Below, one piece after another: positions 34,959 through 44,406 of a DNA stretch of 64,000 nucleotides (the first letter of the stretch is position 1; every line of letters starts with the position of its first letter). The notes beneath the pieces were generated by a model that searched no databases, was not told where the DNA came from, and saw only the letters and a list, made by a program, of their open reading frames with translations. The stretch comes from Bradyrhizobium sp. 138 (GTDB lineage: Bacteria; Pseudomonadota; Alphaproteobacteria; Rhizobiales; Xanthobacteraceae): assembly GCF_023074075.1 (NCBI RefSeq), contig NZ_JADPKT010000007.1, positions 310,001-374,000 of the forward strand, in the 5' to 3' direction. The position numbers and the translations under genes are program-made.

Positions 34959-35726
34959 ATGAGCACGTCCCTCTTCGATCTCTCCGGCCGCACCGCGCTC
35001 GTGACCGGCTCCTCCCGCGGGCTCGGCCGCGCCATCGCCGAAGGCATGGCGAAGGCAGGCGCCAAACTGATCATCAACGGCGTCGATCCCAAGCGCGTCG
35101 AGCAGGCCGTCGCAGAATTTCGCGCCGCCGGGCATCAGGCCGAAGGCGCCGCCTTCAACGTCACCGACGAGCCCGCCATCGTCGCCGCGTTCAACGACTT
35201 CGACAGGAAGGGCCTCGCCGTCGACATCGTCGTCAACAATGCTGGCATCCAGCACCGCAAGCCGCTGGTGGAATTCACCACCGACGAATGGCGCAAGGTG
35301 ATCGAGACCAACCTCACCAGCGCCTTCGTGATCGGCCGCGAGGCGGCCAAGCGCATGATCCCGCGCAAGCACGGCAAGATCATCAATATCGGCTCGCTCG
35401 GCAGCGAGCTCGCCCGCCCGACCATTGCGCCTTACACCGCGGCCAAGGGCGGCATCAAGAACCTGACCCGCTCGATGGCGGTGGAATGGGCCCAGCATGG
35501 CATCCAGGCCAACGCCATCGGCCCCGGCTACATGCTGACCGACATGAACGAGGCGCTGGTCAACAACACCGATTTCAACAACTGGCTGATGGGCCGCATT
35601 CCCTCAAAGCGCTGGGGCAAGCCGGACGAGCTGGTCGGTGCCGCGATCTTCCTGGCCTCGGACGCGTCCACCTACGTCAACGGCCAGATCATCTATGTCG
35701 ATGGCGGCATGATCGCCGCGATGTGA
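34959..35726 (+). CDS. SDR oxidoreductase, gluconate 5-dehydrogenase-like
   Basis: 255 aa, 12 bp after the dehydratase. LFDLSGRTALVTGSSRGLGRAIAEGMAKAGAKLIINGVDPKRVEQ is close to the IdnO/Gno type, with NNAGIQHRKPLVEF, Ser in NIGSLGSEL and catalytic APYTAAKGGIKNLTR. It ends ASTYVNGQIIYVDGGM, a full classical SDR. IdnO reduces 5-keto-D-gluconate to D-gluconate. The neighbours support that role. Cytosolic, NAD(P)H-dependent. Confidence 0.9.
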   Translation: MSTSLFDLSGRTALVTGSSRGLGRAIAEGMAKAGAKLIINGVDPKRVEQAVAEFRAAGHQAEGAAFNVTDEPAIVAAFNDFDRKGLAVDIVVNNAGIQHRKPLVEFTTDEWRKVIETNLTSAFVIGREAAKRMIPRKHGKIINIGSLGSELARPTIAPYTAAKGGIKNLTRSMAVEWAQHGIQANAIGPGYMLTDMNEALVNNTDFNNWLMGRIPSKRWGKPDELVGAAIFLASDASTYVNGQIIYVDGGMIAAM

Positions 35727-35746
35727 CCGCGAACAGGGAGCAAGCC

Positions 35747-36778
35747 ATGCGCGCCGTCGTCATTCACGCCCCGAAGGATTTGCGGATCGATAGCTACCCC
35801 GATCCGGCGCCCGGCCCGGGCGAGGTCCGCGTCAAGATCGCCAATGGCGGCATCTGCGGCTCGGACCTGCACTACTACCACCATGGCGGTTTCGGCGTCG
35901 TGCGGATCCAGCAGCCGATGGCGCTGGGGCATGAGATCGCCGGCGTGGTCGCTGCCGTCGGTGACGGCGTCACCAACGTGACGACAGGCACGCGCGTTGC
36001 GGTCAATCCGAGCAAGCCGTGCGGCGCGTGCCTGCATTGCCAGGAAGGCATGCGCAACCAGTGCCTCGACATGCGCTTCCTCGGCAGCGCGATGCGCTTT
36101 CCCCATGTGCAAGGTGGCTTCCGTGAATTCATCACGGTTGACGCCACGCAGGCGGTGCCGATCGCCGACAAGCTCTCGCTGGCGGAAGCCGCGGTCGCCG
36201 AGCCGCTCGCGGTGTGCCTGCATGCCGGCAAGCAGGCCGGTCCCCTGCTCGGCAAGCGCGTGCTGATCACCGGCTGCGGCCCGATCGGCGCGCTGATGAT
36301 CTTGGTCGCGCGCTTCGGCGGCGCATCCGAGATCGTGGTGACTGACGTCGCCGATGCACCGCTCGCGGTCGCCAAAAAGCTCGGGGCCAGTCACGCCATC
36401 AACGTCGCAAGCGATGCCACAGCGCTCGATCCATGGCGTGCCGGCAAGGGTGTGTTCGACACGCTGTTCGAAGCCTCTGGCAACCAGGCTGCGCTGCGCA
36501 CCGCGCTCGACGTGCTCAGGCCCGGTGCGACCCTGGTGCAGCTCGGCCTCGGCGGCGAGATGACGCTGCCGATCAACTCGATCGTCGCCAAGGAATTGCA
36601 GCTCCGCGGCACCTTCCGCTTCGATCCCGAGTTCGAACTTGCGGTGCGGCTGATGGGCGAAGGCCTGATCGACGTCAAGCCGCTGATCACGGCCACTATG
36701 CCGTTCGAGAACGCGGTCGCCGCCTTCGAGCTCGCCAGCGACCGCTCGCAATCGATGAAGGTGCAGCTGACGTTCTGA
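35747..36778 (+). CDS. idnD: L-idonate 5-dehydrogenase-like zinc alcohol dehydrogenase
   Basis: 343 aa, 20 bp after the SDR with CAGGGAG upstream. A medium-chain dehydrogenase: catalytic zinc site NGGICGSDLHYYHHGG and GHEIAG, structural zinc site KPCGACLHCQEGMRNQC, and NAD-binding GCGPIGALMILVARFGG. The FRFDPEFELAV segment near the end is typical of L-idonate 5-dehydrogenases. It oxidises L-idonate to 5-keto-D-gluconate, which the upstream SDR can reduce to gluconate. The three-gene operon thus forms a linear route. A strong hairpin follows. Confidence 0.88.
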   Translation: MRAVVIHAPKDLRIDSYPDPAPGPGEVRVKIANGGICGSDLHYYHHGGFGVVRIQQPMALGHEIAGVVAAVGDGVTNVTTGTRVAVNPSKPCGACLHCQEGMRNQCLDMRFLGSAMRFPHVQGGFREFITVDATQAVPIADKLSLAEAAVAEPLAVCLHAGKQAGPLLGKRVLITGCGPIGALMILVARFGGASEIVVTDVADAPLAVAKKLGASHAINVASDATALDPWRAGKGVFDTLFEASGNQAALRTALDVLRPGATLVQLGLGGEMTLPINSIVAKELQLRGTFRFDPEFELAVRLMGEGLIDVKPLITATMPFENAVAAFELASDRSQSMKVQLTF

Positions 36779-36794
36779 ATGCGACGCGGCTTGG

Positions 36795-36821
36795 TTCACC
36801 TCTCCCGTAGGGAGAGGTGAA
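36795..36821. terminator. 12-bp perfect hairpin after idnD
   Basis: TTCACCTCTCCC, loop GTA, and the exact complement. It lies 17 bp after the idnD stop and 25 bp from the convergent gene's stop. The stem is strong but no T-run follows. The same sequence type is a common intergenic element in rhizobia. Confidence 0.65.
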
Positions 36822-36845
36822 GAGACCGCCGGCACACAACAAGAC

Positions 36846-37730
36846 CTATCGGCTCTCGATCAGCCGGTCGCTCACCAGCCGCACGGCGCCCCGTTTCCAC
36901 GAATAGTCCGCGCCCATGCGCAGGCCGCTGTCGCCGCGCGCCAGCACCGCGCCGGTGCTGGCGTCGCGCAGCTGGAATCCGAGCGTGTATTCGGTGCGGC
37001 TGACCCGCCGCACCACGCCGCTCAGCGATTGATCGGCCCCCAGCTCTTTCGCGATCGCCGCCTCGCAGCCACTGCAGTCGCGTAGCGCTCGCGCCGTCAC
37101 CGCCTCGCCGCTCGCGCTGCCGACGTCGATGATGCGGTAGCGGCCGGATTGGCCGAGGACGTCACGCACGCCGGCAGTGACCTCTGCCAGGTGCGATGCG
37201 TCTGAAGCGGCTAGAGTGGTCCCCGAAGCGGCGGTCATGTCCTCGAGCTCGAAATCGAACACGGCAAGCGCGACTGGCGCAGGCTGCGCGAGCGCCGCGA
37301 TGATCTCGCGGGCGAGGAACGCCTCGGCGCGGTCCCAGGCTTCATCGTTGTCGCCGCGGAACGTGTAGAGCTTCTCGGACAGAACCTTCCTGGCGGCGGT
37401 GTCGATCACGGCGACCCGCGCCCATTGCACCAGTGTGCTCGTCTTCTGGATACCGCCGACGACCTTGAATTTCGCATCAGCTTGTCCGGCGGGTGTGAGC
37501 TGATAGCGCTTGTCCGCCCCGACATCCCGCCGCAGCGCGACCATGAAGGCTGCAAGCCGCTTCTCGTGGGCGGCGGTCTGGTCGACCGGCTCGCCTGATG
37601 TATCCAGATACTGGAAATCCTCGATCGACACGCCCGCCGGCGCTGCCGCCTCGGTGCCCGCACCGGCAGGGCGGACATCCACGAGGACAGCGAGGAGCAA
37701 TGCAGGGAGGATCAACCGGAAAAGGTGCAT
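36846..37730 (-). CDS. secreted DUF2380/DUF3280-type protein
   Basis: 294 aa from ATG 37730 (MHLFRLILPALLLAVLVDVRPAGAG), which gives a clean signal peptide with cleavage near residue 25. A 17-residue longer start is less fitting. The mature part contains YQLTPAGQADAKFKVVGGIQKTSTLVQWARVAVIDTAARKVL and later VALAVFDFELEDMTA. The latter is the hallmark of a family of periplasmic proteins resembling TolB-N-like or Curli-assembly-like beta domains. CRDCSGCEAAIAKELGADQSLSG provides a Cys pair. It is divergent from a sensor kinase/regulator pair that may control it. Confidence 0.75.
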   Translation of the reverse strand: MHLFRLILPALLLAVLVDVRPAGAGTEAAAPAGVSIEDFQYLDTSGEPVDQTAAHEKRLAAFMVALRRDVGADKRYQLTPAGQADAKFKVVGGIQKTSTLVQWARVAVIDTAARKVLSEKLYTFRGDNDEAWDRAEAFLAREIIAALAQPAPVALAVFDFELEDMTAASGTTLAASDASHLAEVTAGVRDVLGQSGRYRIIDVGSASGEAVTARALRDCSGCEAAIAKELGADQSLSGVVRRVSRTEYTLGFQLRDASTGAVLARGDSGLRMGADYSWKRGAVRLVSDRLIESR

Positions 37731-37922
37731 GAGCGGGCCTCGCAGCAGGAAGCGGTTCGCAAATCTCGGCGGCCAGCCCAAGCCGCTGCAACGGCGACCG
37801 TCCCGGCGAACGCCGGGAAAACTTCACGGCGCTGCACTGCGGTAGAGCGTAGCGCTTTCCGCGGCTGGCGTTCTGCCGTTTAATGCGCAGGCGACAAACC
37901 CCGTTCGCGCCAGGTGCCCTCG

Positions 37923-39305
37923 ATGTGGAACCGCCCGAGATTCGATCTCAAGGTCCGTCTGACGTTGCGCGTCGCCGCCATAACGGCCGCCTGCTTCGCC
38001 GCAATCTCCGCCTATTTCCTGATCGCCGCCGACCGCGCAGTGCACGCGCGCATCGACGGCATCGCCGCGATCGTGGCGAAGTCGCTGGAGCTGCAACAAG
38101 GCAAGATCCAGTGGGCGGCCGGCCCGCGCGATTTTCCCAACCTTGACCCCGTCGCAGCCTATGTGATGACGCCCGGCCTGTGTCTGGCCTTCCGCGGCGC
38201 GAGCGGCGAGATGCTGCAGCGGTTCTGCAGCGGTGCACCTGCCCCGGCGAGCCCGCCGCCGCAAGCTTTCGCGGCGTTCTATCGCAGCCTGTTCGACCCC
38301 GGCCGCGAAGCGGCACGGCCTGTGATCGTACGGGGCGTCAAGATCGGCGAGACCGTTGTGTCGGTCGATCCGGCTGTGCAGACGGCGGAGGCGTGGCACG
38401 AGGCCGGCCGCCTGATGATCGCGCTTGCGATCGCGCTGCCGCTGCTGTGCCTGCTCGTCTACGCTGCGCTGGCGCGCGCGCTGCGCCCGACCCGCCTGAT
38501 CTGCACCGGCCTCGAGCGGATCGCGGCCAACGACCTCACGGCGCGGCTGCCGCCGTTCGATCTCGCCGAGCTCTCGGCGATCCGCGACGGCTTCAACCAT
38601 CTCGCCGAAAGCCTCGACAATGCGCTCGCCGAACGCAGCGAGCTGACGCGGAAGCTGATCGCGCTGCAGGACGACGAGCGTCGGCATCTCGCCCGCGAGC
38701 TGCACGACGAGTTCGGCCAGTCGCTCGCCGCGATCCGCGCGCTGGCCTCCTCCGCCCGGCAGACCGCCGCGCAGGACTGCCCCGCTCTGCTCGGCGAATG
38801 CGACGGCATCGCGCGGACCGCGACCGGCATGATGGAGACGCTGCGCGGCGCGCTGTTCCGGCTTCGCCCGCCCGACGTCGAGGAGCTCGGGCTGGTTGCG
38901 AGCCTGGAAGGCCTCGTCGCAGGCTGGAACGGACGCAGCCGCGGCGAGACGCGCTTCATGATCCAGTTCGACGGCGCGTTCGAGACCCTGCCCGCCACGA
39001 TCAGCGCCAATCTCTACCGCATCGTGCAGGAGGCACTCACCAACGCCGCCAAGCACGCCGGCGCCACCAGGGTCGGCGTGCATTTGACGATGGCGGAAAA
39101 CGAGATCGCGCTGGCCATCGACGACGACGGCCGGCCGAGCGATGCCTCGAGCAAATCCGGCATGGGCCTGCTCGGCATGCGCGAGCGCGTTGCGGCCCTG
39201 CGTGGTCGGATGAACTTTGAAGTCGGCCCCAACGGCGGCTCGGCGCTGCGCGTCGTCATTCCGCTCGCCGCCGCCGACCGGCAGGCGCTGGAGCATGCAG
39301 CATGA
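37923..39305 (+). CDS. NarX-type membrane sensor histidine kinase (HisKA_3)
   Basis: 460 aa from ATG 37923 (GTG 37914 possible). TM1 at residues about 12-34 (LRVAAITAACFAAISAYFLIAA), a ~130-residue periplasmic sensor, TM2 at about 165-187 (LMIALAIALPLLCLLVYAALA). HAMP follows, then HisKA_3 with DDERRHLARELHDEFGQSLAAIRAL (phospho-His in ELHDE) and HATPase with LYRIVQEALTNAAKHAGAT and GMGLLGMRERVAAL. The start of the next gene overlaps its stop, so the regulator at 39302 is the cognate partner. It is divergent from a periplasmic DUF2380-type protein. Confidence 0.92.
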   Translation: MWNRPRFDLKVRLTLRVAAITAACFAAISAYFLIAADRAVHARIDGIAAIVAKSLELQQGKIQWAAGPRDFPNLDPVAAYVMTPGLCLAFRGASGEMLQRFCSGAPAPASPPPQAFAAFYRSLFDPGREAARPVIVRGVKIGETVVSVDPAVQTAEAWHEAGRLMIALAIALPLLCLLVYAALARALRPTRLICTGLERIAANDLTARLPPFDLAELSAIRDGFNHLAESLDNALAERSELTRKLIALQDDERRHLARELHDEFGQSLAAIRALASSARQTAAQDCPALLGECDGIARTATGMMETLRGALFRLRPPDVEELGLVASLEGLVAGWNGRSRGETRFMIQFDGAFETLPATISANLYRIVQEALTNAAKHAGATRVGVHLTMAENEIALAIDDDGRPSDASSKSGMGLLGMRERVAALRGRMNFEVGPNGGSALRVVIPLAAADRQALEHAA

Positions 39306-39964
39306 GCGCGGCCGATGCGTCCATCCTGCTGGTCGACGACCATTCCGTCGTCCGCGAGGGTTATCGCTCCGTGCTGCAGAAGCAGCCGGGCCTGCGCGTC
39401 ATCGCTGAAGCCGCCGACGGCGCGGAAGCCTATCGTCTGTACAAATCCGAGGCGCCCGATCTCGTCATCATGGACCTCAGCATGCCCGGCATCGGCGGCA
39501 TCGAGGCCGTCAGGCGGATCAGGCAGTGGGACAAGAGCGCCAGGATCCTCATCTTTACCATGCATCAGAATGCGGGCTTCGCCGTGCAGGCGATCCGCGC
39601 CGGCGCCAGGGGTTACGTCACCAAGACCAGCCCGCCGGAAACGCTGGTGCGCGCGGTGATGGACGTGCTCGCCGGCAAGATCGCGATCAGCCCCGACATC
39701 GACCACGAGCTGGCGTTGAGCCGGCTCGGCGGCGAAAGCTCGGCTGCCGACGTCCTCACCGCGCGCGAGTTCGAGGTGCTGCGGCTTCTGCTCGCGGAGA
39801 AGACGACCGACGAGATCGCGGAGACGCTGCACGTCAGCCCGAAGACGGTGGCGAACCTGCATTCCCTGATCAAGGACAAGCTCGGCGTCGGCTCCGACAT
39901 CGAGCTGGTTCGCCTCGCGCTGCGCCAGGGACTGTTGACGCAGCTCGATCTGGGCGAAGCCTGA
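39302..39964 (+). CDS. NarL/FixJ-type response regulator
   Basis: 220 aa, ATGA overlap with the kinase. Receiver: ILLVDDHSVVREGYRSVLQ, LVIMDLSMPGIGG (phospho-Asp), FTMHQN, YVTKTSP (Lys). LuxR-type HTH near residues 150-210: LTAREFEVLRLLLAEKTTDEIAETLHVSPKTVANLHSLIKDKLGVGSDIEL. DNA-binding output regulator of the HisKA_3 kinase. Targets likely include the divergent secreted-protein gene, but no operator was identified. Confidence 0.93.
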   Translation: MSAADASILLVDDHSVVREGYRSVLQKQPGLRVIAEAADGAEAYRLYKSEAPDLVIMDLSMPGIGGIEAVRRIRQWDKSARILIFTMHQNAGFAVQAIRAGARGYVTKTSPPETLVRAVMDVLAGKIAISPDIDHELALSRLGGESSAADVLTAREFEVLRLLLAEKTTDEIAETLHVSPKTVANLHSLIKDKLGVGSDIELVRLALRQGLLTQLDLGEA

Positions 39965-39987
39965 TCGTCAGGCGGCCCCGCGCGCGG

Positions 39988-40971
39988 CTATTCGCGGGCG
40001 ATCACCTGGTCCAGCCACGCGCAATTGAGCGGCGGCACGCGTGGATCGGGGACGCGGACGCCGCGGGCCGCCGCGTCCAGCCGCATGTCACGCAAGCGCT
40101 TGCGCTGCTCGCCCGTCATGTAAAGCCGCTCATGGCCCCACAGCGACGGGCCGTCAAACGTCTCGTGCGGCTGCCAGGTCACGGGATCGATGACACGCGC
40201 GCCCCAGCCATATTCGATGAAGAAGCCGGAGGGCGTGTTCACGTAAAACGAGGTCATATGGTCGTTCGTGTGCCGGCCCAGCGTATAGGCGATACGGCCC
40301 TCGTCCATCTGCGCGAGGTCGTAGCCTTGCCCGATATCGTCGAGGCTACCAAGCTCGACCATGAAATGATGCAGCGCCTTCCGCCCCGAGCCGACCATCG
40401 CGAAGCTGTGGTGGCGGCCATTGACGTGAAAAAAGTACAACCCGTAAGGCTTCAGTCCGAAATCCGAGACGTGGAAGCCGAGCACGTCGCGGTAGAACGG
40501 CAAGAGTGGCCCGACATCCTCCACATTGAGCACGACATGCCCCATCCCAAGCGCACCGGTGCGGAAGCCCGAGATCGGCCGGCCCGGCTTGAAGGGCTCG
40601 GCCGCAAGCTCAGGCTTGCAGAACGCCTCGAGCCGATTGCCCACGGGATCGGCGAATGAAATCAGCTCGGTCACATGCCGTTCGTCGGCGAGCGCGCGTG
40701 ATCCAGGCGTCACCTTCACGCCGTGGTTCTCCAGCCGCCCGGCGAGGCGATCGAGCTCTGCACTTGACGGAACCTCCCAGCCCATCACCGCAAGACCGGC
40801 GTCGCTGCTGCCGTCCACGATCAGCCGCTGCTTGCGATCGTCCATCCGGAACGCGCGCATCTTGCCGCCGCGATCGACCTGCTGCATGCCGAGCAGTCCC
40901 GTCGCCATCCGGCCCCACTGTTCGAGCTGCGATGAATTGATTCCGATATAACCGAGTGCGGTGATTTCCAT
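39988..40971 (-). CDS. extradiol ring-cleavage dioxygenase (VOC, type I)
   Basis: 327 aa with two VOC modules. The C-terminal half holds the Fe(II) ligands: His in LGMGHVVLNVEDV, His in LHHFMVELGSLDDIGQGYD and Glu in FFIEYGWGARV, with HSFAMVG as second-shell residues. This is the BphC-like (2,3-dihydroxybiphenyl/catecholic) family that opens the ring meta to the hydroxyls. It is divergent from an IclR regulator, which is followed by an MhpA-like hydroxylase and a FAA hydrolase. The enzyme would act on the catechol made by that hydroxylase. Confidence 0.9.
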   Translation of the reverse strand: MEITALGYIGINSSQLEQWGRMATGLLGMQQVDRGGKMRAFRMDDRKQRLIVDGSSDAGLAVMGWEVPSSAELDRLAGRLENHGVKVTPGSRALADERHVTELISFADPVGNRLEAFCKPELAAEPFKPGRPISGFRTGALGMGHVVLNVEDVGPLLPFYRDVLGFHVSDFGLKPYGLYFFHVNGRHHSFAMVGSGRKALHHFMVELGSLDDIGQGYDLAQMDEGRIAYTLGRHTNDHMTSFYVNTPSGFFIEYGWGARVIDPVTWQPHETFDGPSLWGHERLYMTGEQRKRLRDMRLDAAARGVRVPDPRVPPLNCAWLDQVIARE

Positions 40972-41114
40972 CGAATTCCTCCCGAAGGCATCGCGTGCAC
41001 CGCAATACGGCGAACTTGATACCGACCGCGCACGATCCTACGGTGCGTTCCGCAATCGCTTCGCGTTCGCAACAATAATCGCGGGACCGTGCGCCACAAG
41101 GGAGGAAATGCGAA

Positions 41115-41906
41115 GTGTCCAAGGAGCGGACGGGGACGGGAGCGCCGCGGCAGTCGGAAGGCGTCCGCGCCTTCAAGCGCGGGCTGGACGTGCTGCGAGA
41201 GGTCAACCGCTCCGGCGGCATCCGCGCCGGCGACGTCGCCCGCGCACTCGACCTGCCCCGTCCCACCGTCTACCGCCTGCTCGAAACGCTGGAAGAACTC
41301 GGCTACATCGCCCGCAGCGCCAGCGACGACCGTTTTCGCGTCACCCGGCGCGCGCTGAGCCTCGGAGACGGCTACGATCCCGGTGTGGTGGTCTGCCAGG
41401 CGGCGGCGCCCTATCTCGCCGAGCTCAGCAAGACCCTGGTCTGGCCGGTCGATCTCTCGACTTACGAGAACGCCGCGATGGTCGTCCAAGAGACCACCCA
41501 CGCGCGGAGCCCGCTCTCGATTGACCGGGGCATGATCGGCAAGCGCCTGCCGATGCTGCGCACCTCCGCCGGCCGCGCCTATCTCGCCGCCTGCCCCGCG
41601 CGCGAACGCGATCTGATCGTGAATCATCTGCGCCGCATCGACGAAGTCGACGACCGCCCGTTCCTCGACCAATCCTACCTTGAGCGCGTGATCGCCGAGA
41701 CGCAGGCGCGGGGCTACGCGACCCGCAGCGAGGGCGAGTACAATCCCAAGACGGCTTCGATCGCGGTCCCGATCGTGCGGGACGGGGCCGTGTTCGGCTG
41801 CATCTCGATCATCTGGATTCGCTCGGCGCTGGGGATCGACGAGGCGATTGCGCAGTTTGCAGCACAGCTTCGGGAGACGGCTGCGGCCATCCCGGTCGAG
41901 GGCTAG
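41115..41906 (+). CDS. IclR-family regulator (MhpR-like)
   Basis: 263 aa from GTG 41115 with GGAGG 10 nt upstream. N-terminal HTH: VRAFKRGLDVLREVNRSGGIRAGDVARALDLPRPTVYRLLETLEELGYIAR. The rest is the IclR effector domain (LRTSAGRAYLAACP; RGYATRSEGEYNPKTASIAVPIV). MhpR-type activators of 3-hydroxyphenylpropionate genes have this form. It stands at the divergent centre between the dioxygenase and the hydroxylase operon and probably activates both in the presence of the aromatic acid. Confidence 0.9.
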   Translation: MSKERTGTGAPRQSEGVRAFKRGLDVLREVNRSGGIRAGDVARALDLPRPTVYRLLETLEELGYIARSASDDRFRVTRRALSLGDGYDPGVVVCQAAAPYLAELSKTLVWPVDLSTYENAAMVVQETTHARSPLSIDRGMIGKRLPMLRTSAGRAYLAACPARERDLIVNHLRRIDEVDDRPFLDQSYLERVIAETQARGYATRSEGEYNPKTASIAVPIVRDGAVFGCISIIWIRSALGIDEAIAQFAAQLRETAAAIPVEG

Positions 41907-41980
41907 GCCGATCCGTCCGCTGGGCGGACACTTGGCGCGGCGGCGTTGAACGGACGGCTTGGCTTGGGGAGAGATACCCC

Positions 41981-43489
41981 ATGCAAGATAAATCCGCCCC
42001 TGAAGAATTTGACGTCGTGATCGTCGGCCGCGGCCCGGTCGGCGCCACGCTCGCCAACCTGCTCGGCCTGTGCGGCGTTCGCACGCTGGTGCTGGAGCGC
42101 GAGGCGCGGACCTATCATTTGCCGCGGGCGGTGCATTTCGACGACGAATGCATGCGCGTGTTCCAGACCATCGGCCTCGCCGACGCGATTCTGCCGCTCG
42201 TCATCCTCAGCCCCGGCATGCTCTTTCTCGATGCCGACGACCACATGCTGCTGGACTGGTCCCGTCCGCAGACGCTGACCCCGATGGGCTGGCATCTCAG
42301 CTACCGCTTCCATCAGCCGGATCTCGAGGATGTCCTGATCGGCGGCCTCTCCCGCTGGCCACACGTCGCCTTGCGCAACCGCTGCGATGTGTTCGCGCTC
42401 GATCAGGACGAAGACGGCGTGCGCGTCCGCTACGAAGACCTGTCCAGCGGAAAGCTCGCTGACGTCAGGGCTGGCTATGTGATCGGCTGCGACGGCGCCC
42501 GCTCCCTGGTCCGCCGCTTCATCGGCTCCGGCATGGACGATCTGGGCTTCCACGAGCGCTGGCTGGTGATTGACGTCCTGCTCAAGCGCGCGCGCGATGA
42601 TCTTGGCGACTACAGCCTCCAGCATTGCGATCCCAGGCGGCCCGCAACCTACGTGCGCGGCACCGGGACGCGGCGGCGCTGGGAGATCGCGGTTCTTCCG
42701 GACGAAGATTCTCAGGAGATCACGCAACCGGCAATGGTCTGGGAACTGCTGTCGCGCTGGATCACGCCCGAGGATGCCGAGATCGAACGTGCCGCGGTCT
42801 ACACTTTTCATTCCACTATCGCACAGCAATGGCGGAATGGACGATTGCTGCTCGCGGGCGACTCCGCACACCAGACCCCGCCCTTCCTCGGCCAGGGGAT
42901 GTGCGCGGGCATCCGCGATGCCGCGAACCTCGCCTGGAAACTCGATGGCGTCATCCGGGGCGGCGCCCCGCCCGATCTGCTCGACACCTATCAGAGCGAG
43001 CGTCAGCCTCATGTGCGCGAATTCATCGAGCTCGCCATCCGTCTCGGCGGCGTCATCAACACCAAGGCGATCGAAGCGGGCCTTGCCGCCGGCGAGGCTA
43101 GAGAGAACGCGCCGGTCAAGCTCGAGGTGAAGAAGCCCCTGCTCGGCCCCGGGCTCGCGCTCGGCGCGTCGCCCCTGGCCGGACATCTCGCGCCGCAATT
43201 CGTGTTGATGGACGGCCGCCGCTGCGACGACCGGGTCGGCTACAGCCACGTGCTCCTCACCGAGAGTGTGGCCATGCTCTCGTCGCCTCTCGCTCTTTCA
43301 CGGGCAGGAATCAAGGTCCTGACCAACGATGACGCGGAAGCCATCGGCGACTGGCTGCGCAAGCACGGCATTACCGCCGCGCTGGTTCGTCCAGACCGAT
43401 ACGTGCGCGGCACTGCCAGTAACGGGACCGAACTCGACCAGCTCATCGCCGCCATCATGCCTCCAGCCCAGGTGCCGTCCGCGGCCTGA
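41981..43489 (+). CDS. FAD-dependent aromatic hydroxylase, MhpA-like
   Basis: 502 aa. FAD motif VIVGRGPVGATLANLLGLCGVRTLVLERE at residues 10-40, DG-type motif VIGCDGARSLVRRFIG near 165, and LLAGDSAHQTPPFLGQGMCAGIRDAANLAWKLD near 285 (GD motif). The arrangement and the YHLPRAVHFDDECMRVFQ segment match 3-(3-hydroxyphenyl)propionate/3-hydroxycinnamate hydroxylases. It is about 50 residues shorter than E. coli MhpA, mainly at the C-terminus. It would use NADH and O2 to add a hydroxyl and produce the catechol cleaved by the divergent dioxygenase. Confidence 0.88.
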   Translation: MQDKSAPEEFDVVIVGRGPVGATLANLLGLCGVRTLVLEREARTYHLPRAVHFDDECMRVFQTIGLADAILPLVILSPGMLFLDADDHMLLDWSRPQTLTPMGWHLSYRFHQPDLEDVLIGGLSRWPHVALRNRCDVFALDQDEDGVRVRYEDLSSGKLADVRAGYVIGCDGARSLVRRFIGSGMDDLGFHERWLVIDVLLKRARDDLGDYSLQHCDPRRPATYVRGTGTRRRWEIAVLPDEDSQEITQPAMVWELLSRWITPEDAEIERAAVYTFHSTIAQQWRNGRLLLAGDSAHQTPPFLGQGMCAGIRDAANLAWKLDGVIRGGAPPDLLDTYQSERQPHVREFIELAIRLGGVINTKAIEAGLAAGEARENAPVKLEVKKPLLGPGLALGASPLAGHLAPQFVLMDGRRCDDRVGYSHVLLTESVAMLSSPLALSRAGIKVLTNDDAEAIGDWLRKHGITAALVRPDRYVRGTASNGTELDQLIAAIMPPAQVPSAA

Positions 43490-43513
43490 CCGAACAATTC
43501 TCAGGGATATCTC

Positions 43514-44365
43514 ATGAAGCTGCTTTCTTTCATCGCCGACGGTCGCGCCTCCTTCGGCACCATCAAGGATGACGGTGTCGTCGATCTCGGCACGCGGATG
43601 ACGGGCTGCACGACGCTGCGGCAATTGCTCGAAGCCGGTCGCCTCGCAGAAGTGGCGAAGCTGGCCGCATCCACTGCGCCCGATCATCCGCTCGACAAGA
43701 TCGTCTTCGCCCCCGTGATTCCCGATCCCGGCAAGATCATCTGCGTCGGCCTCAACTATCGGGACCACGTCGCCGAGACCGGACGCACCGTCACTGAGAA
43801 GCCGGCGCTGTTCGCGCGCTTCGCCTGCAGCCAGGTCGGCCATCTCCAGCCGATCGTGAAGCCTGAGGTCAGCGACCACTTTGACTATGAAGGCGAGCTC
43901 GCGCTGGTCATCGGCAAGCAAGGCCGGCACATCCCGGCGAGCCGCGCGCTCGATTACGTCGCGGGCTATTCCTGCTACAATGAAGGCAGCATCCGCGACT
44001 GGCAGCGGCATACCAGCCAGTTCCTGTCCGGCAAGACATTTGCCGAAAGCGGCAGCTTCGGCCCGTGGCTGGTGACGACGGACGAAATTCCGGATCCGTC
44101 AAAGCTCGCCTTGCAGACGCGCCTGAACGGGGCCGTCGTGCAGGACACCACGACCGACCTCCTGATCACCGCCATCCCCGAGTTGATCGCCTACATCTCC
44201 ACGATCTGCCCGCTCGTCCCCGGCGACGTCGTCGTGACGGGTACGCCAGGCGGCGTCGGCGCCAAGCGCACGCCCCCCTTGTGGATGCGGCCCGGCGATA
44301 CCATCGAGGTCGAGATCTCAGGCATCGGTACCTTACGCAACCCCGTCATTGCCGAACCGGCCTGA
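43514..44365 (+). CDS. fumarylacetoacetate hydrolase-family protein
   Basis: 283 aa, 24 bp after the hydroxylase. ICVGLNYRDHVAETG is the FAH entry motif, and HFDYEGELALVIGKQGRHI contains the acidic metal ligands. SYNEG-like YSCYNEGSIRDWQRHTSQFLSGKTF and VVTGTPGGVGAKRTPP complete the fold. Members hydrolyse or hydrate C-C or keto-enol bonds of ring-cleavage products. It probably replaces MhpC/MhpD functions after meta-cleavage. No separate alpha/beta hydrolase or aldolase gene lies in this cluster. Confidence 0.9.
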   Translation: MKLLSFIADGRASFGTIKDDGVVDLGTRMTGCTTLRQLLEAGRLAEVAKLAASTAPDHPLDKIVFAPVIPDPGKIICVGLNYRDHVAETGRTVTEKPALFARFACSQVGHLQPIVKPEVSDHFDYEGELALVIGKQGRHIPASRALDYVAGYSCYNEGSIRDWQRHTSQFLSGKTFAESGSFGPWLVTTDEIPDPSKLALQTRLNGAVVQDTTTDLLITAIPELIAYISTICPLVPGDVVVTGTPGGVGAKRTPPLWMRPGDTIEVEISGIGTLRNPVIAEPA

Positions 44366-44406
44366 CGGCGCCTTCAAACAATCAAGACGACAAACCAGGA
44401 AACACC

